64,000 bases of DNA. It comes from Arthrobacter ipis (GTDB taxonomy: Bacteria; Actinomycetota; Actinomycetes; Actinomycetales; Micrococcaceae). The stretch covers positions 97,653-161,652 of the forward strand of contig NZ_JAAOXD010000004.1 of NCBI RefSeq assembly GCF_014694315.1. The letters run 5' to 3'. Below are positions 1 through 8,210 of the stretch, one piece after another. Both the position numbers and the translations under genes were made by a program. Positions within the stretch are counted from its first letter, which is position 1. Every line of letters starts with the position of its first letter. The notes below the pieces were generated by a model. It was not told where the DNA came from. It was given only the letters and a program-made list of their open reading frames with translations, and searched no databases.

Positions 1-145
1 CCTGACCGGTTTCGTCTCGGGCCAGGGCCTGTTCCTCGCGAAAGTCTGCGCGGCCGCCGTCGTCATCTCGCTCCCGGTGCTGTTCGCCGGCTTCGCCGCC
101 CAGGACAAACTCGTCCAGGGCCTCTCGCTCGGGGCCGTGAAATAA
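1..145 (+). CDS. Carbohydrate ABC transporter permease, C-terminal end only (MalG type)
   Basis: Only the last 47 codons lie in the window; the frame starts at base 2 and stops at TAA 143-145. The segment holds a hydrophobic helix followed by the tail QDKLVQGLSLGAVK, which is the usual C-terminus of MalG-type inner-membrane permeases of sugar ABC importers. It is followed 57 bp later by a polyol dehydrogenase and then a mannitol dehydrogenase on the same strand, so it is probably the second permease of a sorbitol/mannitol importer. Substrate is inferred from neighbours only. Confidence 0.75.
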   Translation, partial: LTGFVSGQGLFLAKVCAAAVVISLPVLFAGFAAQDKLVQGLSLGAVK

Positions 146-202
146 CCAGCGCCGTCAAGTAGCCCCGCACCCCTTATCCCGACTTTTCAGAGGAACACTT
201 TG

Positions 203-1282
203 ATGACCACATCAACCGCACCGTCCCCGGCCTCCGGCCAGCGTGAACAGCAAACACAGCCCGACCTGCCCGCCACCATGCGCGCCGCCGTCCTGAAAAG
301 CCAGGGTGACATGGCCCTGAAGACGCTGCCCGTCCCGGACCTCGAGCCCGACCAGGTCCTGGTGCAGGTGGCCGCCGTCGGCGTCTGCGGCAGCGACGTC
401 CACTACTTCGAGCACGGCCGCATCGGCGACTACGTGGTGGACCACCCGCTGATCCTCGGCCACGAACTCTCCGGCCGGATCGCCGCCGTCGGAAGCGCCG
501 TTGACCCTGCCCGTCTGGGACAGCGCGTCGCCGTCGAACCCCAGCGCCCCTGCCGTAAGTGCAAGCAGTGCAAAGCAGGCCGTTACAACCTCTGCCCCGA
601 CATCGAGTTCTACGCGACGCCGCCGATCGACGGCGCCTTCGCCGAATACGTGACCATCCAGAGCGACTTCGCCTACGACATCCCGGACAGCGTCAGCGAC
701 GAAGCCGCCGCCCTCATCGAACCGCTCAGCGTGGGGCTTTGGGCCTGCGAACGCGCCGGAATCCGCCCCGGCAGCCGGGTGCTGATTGCCGGCGCCGGGC
801 CCATCGGCATCATCGCCGCCCAGGCTGCCCGCGCCTTCGGCGCCACCGAAATCTACATCAGCGACATCGCCGAGGACCGGCTGGCCTTCGCCCTGGAGCA
901 CGGCGCAACCCATGCGACCAACGCGAACACAGACAGCGTGGAAGGGCTCGACGTCGACGCCTTCATTGACGCTTCCGGCGCGCCTCAGGCGGTCCGTTCC
1001 GGAATCAGGGCCGTAGGCCCAGCCGGCCGGGTGATCCTGGTCGGTCTTGGGGCGGACGACGTCGAACTCCCCGTCTCGTTCATCCAGAACCGGGAGATCT
1101 GGCTCTCCGGAGTCTTCCGCTACACCAACACCTGGCCGCTGGCGATCCAGCTCATCGCCGACGGAAAGGTGGACCTGGACATCCTGGTCACCGGCAGGTT
1201 CGCCCTCGCCGAATCAGAGGAAGCACTCAAGGCCGGCAAACAGCCCGGCCAGCTCAAGGCCGTCGTCTACCCGGGCCGCTGA
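203..1282 (+). CDS. Zinc-dependent medium-chain alcohol dehydrogenase, sorbitol/xylitol dehydrogenase type
   Basis: Cytoplasmic NAD-dependent oxidation of a polyol to a ketose is the likely reaction. The protein (359 aa) shows the MDR layout: catalytic zinc ligands in GVCGSDVHYF (Cys62) and GHELSG (His87, Glu88), four structural-zinc cysteines at about 117, 120, 123 and 131, and a Rossmann motif GAGPIG near 196-201. ATG 203 is chosen because an AGGAAC ribosome site lies 6 bp upstream; a TTG at 200 is also in frame. Relative to most family members there is a 25-residue N-terminal extension, and ATG 278 is the alternative start. It sits between an ABC permease tail and a mannitol dehydrogenase, supporting polyol catabolism. 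Sorbitol versus xylitol cannot be decided from sequence. Confidence 0.87.
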   Translation: MTTSTAPSPASGQREQQTQPDLPATMRAAVLKSQGDMALKTLPVPDLEPDQVLVQVAAVGVCGSDVHYFEHGRIGDYVVDHPLILGHELSGRIAAVGSAVDPARLGQRVAVEPQRPCRKCKQCKAGRYNLCPDIEFYATPPIDGAFAEYVTIQSDFAYDIPDSVSDEAAALIEPLSVGLWACERAGIRPGSRVLIAGAGPIGIIAAQAARAFGATEIYISDIAEDRLAFALEHGATHATNANTDSVEGLDVDAFIDASGAPQAVRSGIRAVGPAGRVILVGLGADDVELPVSFIQNREIWLSGVFRYTNTWPLAIQLIADGKVDLDILVTGRFALAESEEALKAGKQPGQLKAVVYPGR

Positions 1283-1307
1283 CAGCCAGCCCGGAAAGGA
1301 AAAGCAC

Positions 1308-2780
1308 ATGGAACAGCTCAGCAACGCGACACTGACGGCCCTCCCGGATACCTTGCGCACGCCGTCCTACGACCGCTCGGCTTTGACGGCGGGGATCGTC
1401 CACTTCGGCGTCGGCGGCTTCCACCGCGCGCACCAGGCCATGTACCTGGACCAGCTGATGAACGCCGGCCTCGCCCACGACTGGGCCATCTGCGGAGTGG
1501 GCGTCCTGCCCGGCGATGCCCGCATGAAGCAGGTCATGGACAAGCAGGACTGCCTGTACACGCTTGTTGTGAAGAATCCCGACGGCACCCGGGAAGGACG
1601 GGTCATCGGCTCGATCATCGAGTATCTCTTCGCCCCCGACGACCCGGAAGCCGTGATCGAAAAAATGGCGTCCGACGCCGTCCGGATCGTTTCGTTGACC
1701 GTGACGGAGGGCGGGTACAACTTCCACCACGTCACGGGCAAGTTCGACGCCGGGAATCCCGGCGTGGTCCACGACCTCCGGCCGAGTGCCGCGCCGCGCA
1801 CAACTTTCGGTCTGGTCACCGAAGCCCTGCGCCGCCGTCGTGAACGGGGACTGGCGCCGTTCACGGTGATGTCCTGCGACAACATCCAGGGTAACGGCGA
1901 TGTGGCGCGTGAGATGTTCACCGCTTTTGCTTCGCTCAAGGACGCAGCTCTGGGTGCCTGGGTCACGGAGAACGTGCCCTTTCCCAACAGCATGGTGGAC
2001 CGGATCACCCCCGTCACCACCGACGAGGACCGCCAAGCCATTGGCGGGGAGTTCGGTGTGGAGGACGGCTGGCCCGTGGTCTGCGAACCCTTTGAACAGT
2101 GGGTGCTCGAGGACCACTTCAGCCTGGGGCGCCCGCCGTTTGAAAAGGCCGGCGTGCAGTTGGTGGAGGATGTGGAGCCTTACGAGCTGATGAAGCTGCG
2201 GCTGCTCAACGCGAGCCACCAGGGCATGTGCTACTTGGGCTACCTCGCCGGCTACCGCTACGCGCACGAGGTGGCGCAGGACCCGCTGTTCGCGCAGTTC
2301 CTGCTGGACTACATGGATAGGGAGGCAACGCCCACCCTGCAGCCCGTTCCCGGCATCGACCTTGACGCCTACAAGCGCACGCTGATCGAGCGCTTCTCCA
2401 ACGAACACGTGCGCGACACCCTGGCCCGCCTGTGTGCCGAGAGCTCCGACCGGATCCCGAAGTGGCTCCTGCCCGTGGTCCGCATCAACCTCGAGAACGG
2501 GGGAGAGATCAAGCGGTCGGCTGCCATCGTGGCGAGCTGGGCCCGCTACGCCGAAGGCGTGGACGAGCAGGGCAACTCCATCGACGTGGTGGACCGGCTC
2601 AAGGACACGGTCATGGCCGCCGCCACACGCCAGCGGCAGGACCCGCTGTCCTTCATTTCAAACCGGGAAGTCTTTGGTGACCTCATTGATGACGAGCGCT
2701 TTGTCACCGCGTACTCAGAAGCCTTGGCCAGTCTGCATGACCGCGGCGCCACAGAAACTCTTCGACGGCTGGAAGCCTGA
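1308..2780 (+). CDS. Mannitol 2-dehydrogenase (polyol-specific long-chain dehydrogenase family)
   Basis: Probably oxidises D-mannitol to D-fructose with NAD in the cytoplasm. The 490-aa product has the N-terminal nucleotide-binding stretch VHFGVGGFHRAHQA and the family catalytic signature KLRLLNASHQGM, with Lys, Asn and His in the expected spacing. ATG 1308 follows GGAAAGGA at a good distance, 25 bp after the preceding dehydrogenase, so the two are co-transcribed. The same enzyme family recurs in the window as the tagaturonate reductase at 19166. Mannitol rather than arabinitol or fructuronate is inferred from the polyol operon context. Confidence 0.88.
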   Translation: MEQLSNATLTALPDTLRTPSYDRSALTAGIVHFGVGGFHRAHQAMYLDQLMNAGLAHDWAICGVGVLPGDARMKQVMDKQDCLYTLVVKNPDGTREGRVIGSIIEYLFAPDDPEAVIEKMASDAVRIVSLTVTEGGYNFHHVTGKFDAGNPGVVHDLRPSAAPRTTFGLVTEALRRRRERGLAPFTVMSCDNIQGNGDVAREMFTAFASLKDAALGAWVTENVPFPNSMVDRITPVTTDEDRQAIGGEFGVEDGWPVVCEPFEQWVLEDHFSLGRPPFEKAGVQLVEDVEPYELMKLRLLNASHQGMCYLGYLAGYRYAHEVAQDPLFAQFLLDYMDREATPTLQPVPGIDLDAYKRTLIERFSNEHVRDTLARLCAESSDRIPKWLLPVVRINLENGGEIKRSAAIVASWARYAEGVDEQGNSIDVVDRLKDTVMAAATRQRQDPLSFISNREVFGDLIDDERFVTAYSEALASLHDRGATETLRRLEA

Positions 2781-2802
2781 GGTCCCTGTCAGTACACCCA
2801 TC

Positions 2803-2873
2803 CATTCCGAGTTTTTGTCCAGATGATGGCCGCTCCGAGGGCGTTAGCAGCCATTATCTGGACAAAAACTCCT
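2803..2873. repeat. Dispersed imperfect palindrome, copy 1
   Basis: Two 22-bp arms (2809-2830 and 2850-2871) with one mismatch flank a 19-nt spacer; arm core GTTTTTGTCCAGAT. A second copy with the same outer sequence lies at 10384-10452. The copies bracket the toxin-antitoxin and Wadjet genes. It lies just after the mannitol dehydrogenase stop, so it could also work as a terminator, although the T-run is inside the arm. It is REP-like or MITE-like; I see no target-site duplication that would prove insertion. Confidence 0.85.
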
Positions 2874-2929
2874 CTCGTAGTGCGCGGTGGACGCTCGCCG
2901 AGCCTGGTAGCGTCAGCGACAAACGGACG

Positions 2930-2943
2930 CGTTACATGTAACG
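2930..2943. promoter_or_regulatory. Perfect 14-bp palindrome upstream of mazEF-like pair
   Basis: CGTTACATGTAACG is a perfect palindrome ending 7 bp before the antitoxin ATG at 2951. Type II antitoxins usually autoregulate through such sites, so this is a candidate operator. No clear ribosome site lies between it and the ATG, so the transcript may be leaderless. Confidence 0.55.
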
Positions 2944-2950
2944 TTGAATT

Positions 2951-3154
2951 ATGAGCGTTAGGGATCGGGTGGCAAGACACCGGCTTGCCATGCGCGAGCG
3001 CGGGTTCCGACAGATTCAAATGTGGGTGCCAGACACAAGGACCGAAAAGTTCAGGTACGAGGCTGAGCGCCAGGCGCTGGCGGTTGCCAACTCTGACCGT
3101 GCAGGCGACGACCAGGATTTCATCGAACAGATCTCGGAAGACTGGCCGGAGTGA
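2951..3154 (+). CDS. MazE-like antitoxin (DUF3018 type)
   Basis: A 67-aa basic-then-acidic protein beginning MSVRDRVARHRLAMRERGFR and containing RQIQMWVPDTR, which matches short antitoxins annotated as MazE-family/DUF3018. The acidic C-terminus (DQDFIEQISEDWPE) is the part expected to bind the toxin. Its TGA overlaps the toxin GTG by 4 bp (GTGA), the normal coupled arrangement. A palindrome sits directly upstream. Function is inferred from size, family motif and partnership. Confidence 0.8.
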   Translation: MSVRDRVARHRLAMRERGFRQIQMWVPDTRTEKFRYEAERQALAVANSDRAGDDQDFIEQISEDWPE

Positions 3155-3477
3155 ATCGCGGTGAGCTGTGGACGGTGTCCGGCGGGACATACGCGCAAAA
3201 GCCCACGCCCGCGCTCATCATTCAGGATGACCGCTTTGCAGCATCGGAGTCGGTCACCCTACTGCCACTGACGTCCCACCTCACGGACGCCCCATTGCTG
3301 AGACTGACGGTTGAACCGGGACAGCTCACCGGCTTGGAGCGCGTAAGCCAGATCATGGTGGACAAGCTCACAACAGTCCGCCGGTCCAACCTGGGGCAGC
3401 GGGTAGGCCGGATAGATTCCACGACGATGGTTGCAGTTGAACAATCGCTTGCTGTCTTTCTCGGGCTGGGGCGCTGA
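3151..3477 (+). CDS. MazF/PemK-family endoribonuclease toxin
   Basis: A 108-aa protein starting (GTG) MNRGELWTVSGGTYAQKPTP, typical of the PemK/MazF beta-barrel fold; RGELW and KPTPALIIQ correspond to the first strands and basic loop, and VSQIMVDKLTTVRRSNLG to the conserved substrate-side segment. MazF proteins cleave mRNA at short motifs and are held inactive by the co-translated antitoxin. The GTG start overlaps the antitoxin stop. The pair lies inside the palindrome-bounded segment, next to the convergent end of jetD. Confidence 0.87.
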   Translation: MNRGELWTVSGGTYAQKPTPALIIQDDRFAASESVTLLPLTSHLTDAPLLRLTVEPGQLTGLERVSQIMVDKLTTVRRSNLGQRVGRIDSTTMVAVEQSLAVFLGLGR

Positions 3478-3491
3478 CTAGCCTAATTTCC

Positions 3492-3520
3492 GGGTTTCGA
3501 CAGGCTCAACCACCGGGGCG
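3492..3520. repeat. 3'-end dispersed repeat copy overlapping jetD stop codon
   Basis: Contains GTTTCGACAGGCTCAACCAC. The TCA at 3506-3508 is the reverse complement of the jetD TGA, so the repeat supplies the jetD stop. Related copies are at 11395, 11423, 29965, 29996, 32454, 32489, 46538, 46588 and 48843. Confidence 0.85.
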
Positions 3521-4825
3521 GAGCCGTTCGAGGGCCCAGTCCCAATTGACGAGCTCCTGTTCGAGACGGACGGATGGGCCGTACTTGTCGTTGCCCAGTG
3601 CATCGTAAAGCGCCGACTCTTCCGCGGGCAGCCCCGTCAGCGTAGCGCGCGACGGTGATGGCTCCGTTCCCCAGGCGTGGCGGTGGGCGAGTAGCGTTTC
3701 CTCATCCATCAGGACGCTCTCCACATGCGGGTGTACGGCCCGGAGTTGGTCAAGGATCCGGAAGCCATGGGTGTCGATGTCGCCCCAGTACAGGATCTCG
3801 CAATCGCGGAGCCAGGCCGCGTCGCGCAGCGAAGAAAAGCCGTAGCCGGCCCCATAGAGGGCCAGCGTTCCGGGCCGGTCCGGAAGCGCAAGGAAATTGA
3901 CCTGGTTCTCCGTCGCAATCACTGTGTGCACCGGCAGCTGTAGGGTGCTGAACGCCTCAGCGGTCACGGTGATGTCCCGGGCGTTGCCAAGGGCAGGAAT
4001 TTCAGGGTCGAGGATTCGGAACCGGACGAGCTCGGGCGGATGCAGGAACCCGTGCCGGCGGGCAAACCGTGCCGCCGGAGTACGGCCGGCGCCGTCGTCC
4101 AGGGCAACGTCCGGCTCTGCCGTTTCCAGAGGAGCATCCACGGAACCGTCGGCGTCGGCCTCCGCCTCATCAACGACGTCGGCACGCTGATCGACAGCGG
4201 CCAGCAGCTGGTCAATGACCTGCCGATGCCGCTCGATGAACTTCGTGTGCACGCCGGGCAGTCCCAGCTGCCGGACGTAGATTCCAGGCAGCGGATTGTC
4301 CCGGAGCCACAGCGCAACCCGTGCTGCCGTAAGGGCGTCAGGACCCAGCTCGAGTAGCTTCAGCGGGCGCCGTGCAGCCCAGTCGGGCAGCAATGGATCC
4401 AAACCAGCAAGCGCGGCCGCGAGCTCGCGGAACCGCGCTGCCTCCCGGGACTTCCCGACGAACCCGATCTCGTCCTCCACAGTGGCGAACACCGCAGCGG
4501 CCGGAATCCGGTTGGAACCCACGGTGCGGCGCCCCACCTCCGCCGTTTCCAGCTCGTACGGGCCAGCCCCGCCGAACAGCTCAGCCGCCCACCGCTGGGC
4601 CGCAGCATAATCGGTCAACAGGGCTGCCGCCGTCGGACGTTTCAGTGAGCGGCGGCGCGGATACGCGCCCGACGGCTCCAGCAGCTCCCGCAGCAGCGCC
4701 CCGCTGGTCCACGCCTTCAGCGACTGCGCCCGCAGCCCTGCCACAGTGGTCCAGGCCTCAGCGCGGAGGTCCCTTCCCAAACCTCGCAAGCTGGGTTCGG
4801 GGCCCTCGGGACGCCGCTTAGGCAC
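3506..4825 (-). CDS. jetD: Wadjet component JetD (Toprim-type nuclease subunit)
   Basis: JetD is the DNA-cleaving subunit of the Wadjet anti-plasmid complex, related to the topoisomerase VI A/Toprim fold (DUF3322 and DUF2220 regions). The 439-aa product shows the Toprim-like acidic motif YWGDIDTHGFRILDQL in its C-terminal third, preceded by a long N-terminal half with variable DUF3322-like sequence. It starts at GTG 4825, inside the end of jetC (8-bp overlap), so translation is coupled. Its stop codon falls in a dispersed repeat. Full length suggests an intact nuclease; activity is inferred from family knowledge. Confidence 0.93.
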   Translation of the reverse strand: MPKRRPEGPEPSLRGLGRDLRAEAWTTVAGLRAQSLKAWTSGALLRELLEPSGAYPRRRSLKRPTAAALLTDYAAAQRWAAELFGGAGPYELETAEVGRRTVGSNRIPAAAVFATVEDEIGFVGKSREAARFRELAAALAGLDPLLPDWAARRPLKLLELGPDALTAARVALWLRDNPLPGIYVRQLGLPGVHTKFIERHRQVIDQLLAAVDQRADVVDEAEADADGSVDAPLETAEPDVALDDGAGRTPAARFARRHGFLHPPELVRFRILDPEIPALGNARDITVTAEAFSTLQLPVHTVIATENQVNFLALPDRPGTLALYGAGYGFSSLRDAAWLRDCEILYWGDIDTHGFRILDQLRAVHPHVESVLMDEETLLAHRHAWGTEPSPSRATLTGLPAEESALYDALGNDKYGPSVRLEQELVNWDWALERLRPGG

Positions 4826-7800
4826 GCCGGTCCCGTTCGTCGCGGTATTCCTGGATGGTCATGTTTCGCAGCTGCGAGTCGTCGCCGTTGGTATTCGCCA
4901 CGAACCCGACGTGCGAGACGAAGGGCTCGATCACGTGGATCTTCTGCAGCGGCGTGACGATCAGCAGCTGCAGCTTCATCCGCTGGAACAGCTGCAGACC
5001 GTAGCGCGCGGACTCGTCCGACCCGCGGCCGAACGCCTCGTCGATCACCACGAACCGGAAACTCCGGCCGCTGTTCTTGTTTTTGGAAGCCGTGTTTCCC
5101 GACCCCAGCCCGAACTGGAACGCCAGCGCCGCCGCGAGGATGGTGTACGCCAGCTTCTCCTTCTGCCCGCCGGACTTGCCGCCCGAGTCCGTGAAGTGCT
5201 CGAACTCCTCGCCGGTCTCGGTCCACTTCTCCGACGCCGAGAACGTGAACCAGTTCCGCACGTCCGTGACCTTGGCCGTCCACCGCTCATCCAGCGTGGT
5301 CAGGCCCTCGCGGCCGCGGAAGCGCTCGATCAGCCGCTCCACCTGCAGGTACTTCTGCTCCGAGTACTGGTCCTGGTCGCCGATGGTTCCCTCCGAGCAG
5401 GCCCGCAGGTCGACGCCGAACTCCCGCACGTCCTGGTCCGACGTGTTCTGGTGCTCCAGCTGGATGTGCCGGCCCGGGTTGTATTCGATCCCGGCCAGCG
5501 ACTGGTTGATCTCGCCGATCCGGTTGACGATGTCCTGCCGCCGGCTGTCCAGGAACGCGTTGAACGCCACCACCTCGTGGATGGTGTTCTGGTTCAGCGA
5601 CTCCTTGAAGTGCGCCTCGAACCGCGGCAGATCGTTGCTGACCAGCTGCTCCAGCAGCCGGTTGTAGTCCGCGGCGGCCTCGAGCGCGGCGTCGATGTCC
5701 GTGGTCTCGTTCGGGTACTTGTTGCGGAAGTCCGCCATCAGCCGGACGGTGCTCTCCGCCGCCCGGGCGATGCGCTTGGACAGCGCATCAATCATGTCCG
5801 TCAGCCCCGCGCGGACGGTGCTTTCCGCCGCGCCGGTGTTCTTGTACGTCAGCGTTTTGTCCCCGAGCGCCGCTTGGGTGAGATGTTCGACGGCGGCCAG
5901 CACCCCGCCGTCGTCCGTCAAGGGTGTCTCGGCGAGAATGCCGCGGCATTCCTCAATCGCCTCCGCGATGTCCCTCGCGTCCTTCTCGTTGGCGCCCAGC
6001 CGCTCACGCAGCTTGCCGGCCCGTTCCTCCAGCCGCTCCAGCTCGTTCGTGACGGCGGATTCCTTGACCGTCAGCTGCTTCAGCAGGTCACTGGCCGTCT
6101 CAAGCTCGAGCTTCTCCGCCTTGAGCTCCTCGATCCGCCGGGCCGTGAACTGCCAGCTGATCTCGCCGAAGTCAACCACCGAGCGGACGGTGCCGAGTTG
6201 CTGGTTCTGCCGGCCCAGCGCGCCGAGGCTCTCGTTCACCTTGGCCAGTTGGGCCTCCGTGACCGTCAGCTGGCCCCTGACCTCGTCCTGCTCGGCGAGG
6301 AAACGGCTGATCTTGTCGTGGTTGTCCCAGCCGAGCACATAGTTGCGCCGGTCCGTGAGCTCCCGCCGGTCGTCCTTCTCGTGCCGGCCGCGGCCGCCCT
6401 TGAGCTGCCCGTTGACGGTCAGCGCCTTGGGGTAGCGGCGGAAATCCTCGAGGGTGTCGCAGCAGACATGGTCGAACCGGGTGGTGAGCTCGTCCAACAG
6501 GAAGTTGCGGAAGGGCGTGTTCGGCTTGATGGCGATCTTCGCGGCCAGCGTGCCCGGCTCGGCCGTCCTGGCCGCCGGGGATTCGCCGATCCTCAGGTAA
6601 ACCAGCCGGCCGCGCAAGTTGTTGGCATCCACCCAGCTGCTCACCGCGGGGTAGTGCTCGGCCGGTACCAGCAGGGACAGCGCGAAGCCGTGCAGTGTCC
6701 GTTCCGCAGCACCCTCCCACGCGCCCTCGCCGTCACGTACGCGCAGCAGTTCGCCGGCGTACGGCAGCGCCGCTTCCGCGATGCCCGTTCCGTCGCACAA
6801 CCGACGGCGGAGCTCCAGCTGGGGGAGCGGCAGCAGGTTGGGTCGGGACTGCAGGCTGCGCAGTTCGGCGCCGATGTCCGACGCCCGGCCGGTCAGGACG
6901 GTATGCGTCATGGTTAGCTCGGTGCGTCGGTCCTGCAGCTCATCGGAGCTCTTGCCGAGTGCTGCCTCCACCTCGGCCAGCCGGGCGCGGTTGCCGTCAA
7001 AGAGTACTTTGTCCTCGGGCGGCCGGAGCCCCAGGTCCTTCGCTGCCGCGGCGTACGTGTCGAAGCGCTGCCGCTGGGTCCGTGATTCCACGGCGAGCCG
7101 GGCCATGTCGGCGTCGATCGCCGCCAGCCGGCCGCCGCCGTTGGTGCGGATGTCCTCCTGCACGGCGGACAGCTCGTGCCGCTTCTCCGTGATGTCGGTG
7201 CGGAGCTTGGTGCTGTCCTCCTGCAGACGCTCGCCGGTGCGTTCCAGCTCCTGCTGATGCTCCAGGCTCAGCTGCAGCTTCCGGTCGGTGAACCACGGGT
7301 GAAGCTGGTCGCGCTGCTTTTTGGCCAGGTTGTACTCGCCATCCAGCTTCGCGTGCTGGGCGGCGCCCTCCGTGATGGGGGTCAGCAGGGCGATCTGGTC
7401 CTTGGCCCGCAGCACGGCGTCGTGGGCCTTCTTCAGGTCATCGAAGTGGTGGATGAGGTTGCCGATGCGCTCCCCGACGTTGTCCTCCTCCAGCATGTTG
7501 GTGCGCACGAAGGAGGTGATGTTCTCCACCTGCTTCATGGACACCGTGCGGTGGAACAGCTCCATGGCCTGGTTGCCGCTGATGCCGAACTGCCGCTTGA
7601 AGGCCGCGGCGTAGGGCTCGAAGGTGTCGTGCACGGCGGCGCCGGCAGCGCGCAGCTTCTTCTTCAGCTTCGCGGGGTCCTGGCCGAAGTTGGAGAAGTC
7701 CGCCGCGATGGACTGGTCAGCCTCGGCGAGCGAGTAGAAGCGGCTGGGCTGTCCCGCCTCCTGCGTGGCCCAGAGGGTGATGGCCAGCGTGACCGACTTG

Positions 7801-8210
7801 CCCAGCACGGCGTTGTGGAAGACGGCGAGCACCACGGTCAGGGCGCCGGTGCTTCGCAGCGCCACCGGCTTGGAGTACTCGCCGCCGGTGCTGCGCGTGC
7901 TCTTGTGGAACCCGCGCACGTACGACATCAGCGAGCGTTCCTTCTTCTGCGCGCCGGCCGCCTTGTTGTACTCAATTTTGTTGGCCGGCAGCAGCAGCGT
8001 GGTGATCGCGTCGACGACGGTCGATTTTCCCGACCCGATGTCCCCGGTGAGCAGGCTGTTGGCGCCGTCCAGCCGGAACGTCCGCACGCCCTGGTGGAAC
8101 GTGCCCCAGTTGAGCAGCTCCAGACGGTGCAGCCGGAAGCCCGGGAGAGTCCCGCCGTCGTCCGTCTTTTCCTCCAGGCTGAACAGCGTGTCCTGCAGAT
8201 CCGCGGTCAC
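4818..8210 (-). CDS. jetC: Wadjet component JetC (SMC-like ATPase, MukB/MksB-like)
   Basis: JetC is the SMC motor that extrudes DNA loops and recognises small circular plasmids. The product is 1130 aa from GTG 8210, which overlaps the jetB stop by 4 bp (GTGA). Walker A is TGDIGSGKST at about 55-64; the ABC signature region SGGQKEKLAY is near 1010; Walker B VVIDEAFGRGSDE is near 1055. Between the heads is a long charged, heptad-rich coiled coil. Length and layout match the family, with no frameshift visible. A reading frame extends upstream to 8294 but that part overlaps jetB and is not expected to be translated. Confidence 0.95.
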   Translation of the reverse strand: MTADLQDTLFSLEEKTDDGGTLPGFRLHRLELLNWGTFHQGVRTFRLDGANSLLTGDIGSGKSTVVDAITTLLLPANKIEYNKAAGAQKKERSLMSYVRGFHKSTRSTGGEYSKPVALRSTGALTVVLAVFHNAVLGKSVTLAITLWATQEAGQPSRFYSLAEADQSIAADFSNFGQDPAKLKKKLRAAGAAVHDTFEPYAAAFKRQFGISGNQAMELFHRTVSMKQVENITSFVRTNMLEEDNVGERIGNLIHHFDDLKKAHDAVLRAKDQIALLTPITEGAAQHAKLDGEYNLAKKQRDQLHPWFTDRKLQLSLEHQQELERTGERLQEDSTKLRTDITEKRHELSAVQEDIRTNGGGRLAAIDADMARLAVESRTQRQRFDTYAAAAKDLGLRPPEDKVLFDGNRARLAEVEAALGKSSDELQDRRTELTMTHTVLTGRASDIGAELRSLQSRPNLLPLPQLELRRRLCDGTGIAEAALPYAGELLRVRDGEGAWEGAAERTLHGFALSLLVPAEHYPAVSSWVDANNLRGRLVYLRIGESPAARTAEPGTLAAKIAIKPNTPFRNFLLDELTTRFDHVCCDTLEDFRRYPKALTVNGQLKGGRGRHEKDDRRELTDRRNYVLGWDNHDKISRFLAEQDEVRGQLTVTEAQLAKVNESLGALGRQNQQLGTVRSVVDFGEISWQFTARRIEELKAEKLELETASDLLKQLTVKESAVTNELERLEERAGKLRERLGANEKDARDIAEAIEECRGILAETPLTDDGGVLAAVEHLTQAALGDKTLTYKNTGAAESTVRAGLTDMIDALSKRIARAAESTVRLMADFRNKYPNETTDIDAALEAAADYNRLLEQLVSNDLPRFEAHFKESLNQNTIHEVVAFNAFLDSRRQDIVNRIGEINQSLAGIEYNPGRHIQLEHQNTSDQDVREFGVDLRACSEGTIGDQDQYSEQKYLQVERLIERFRGREGLTTLDERWTAKVTDVRNWFTFSASEKWTETGEEFEHFTDSGGKSGGQKEKLAYTILAAALAFQFGLGSGNTASKNKNSGRSFRFVVIDEAFGRGSDESARYGLQLFQRMKLQLLIVTPLQKIHVIEPFVSHVGFVANTNGDDSQLRNMTIQEYRDERDRRA

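Noticed and set aside
4746..6917. Long plus-strand open frame antisense to jetC (723 codons)
   Set aside because: It mirrors jetC in the high-GC antisense frame, is rich in Arg, Val and Leu with no domain, and the jetC protein is strongly conserved.
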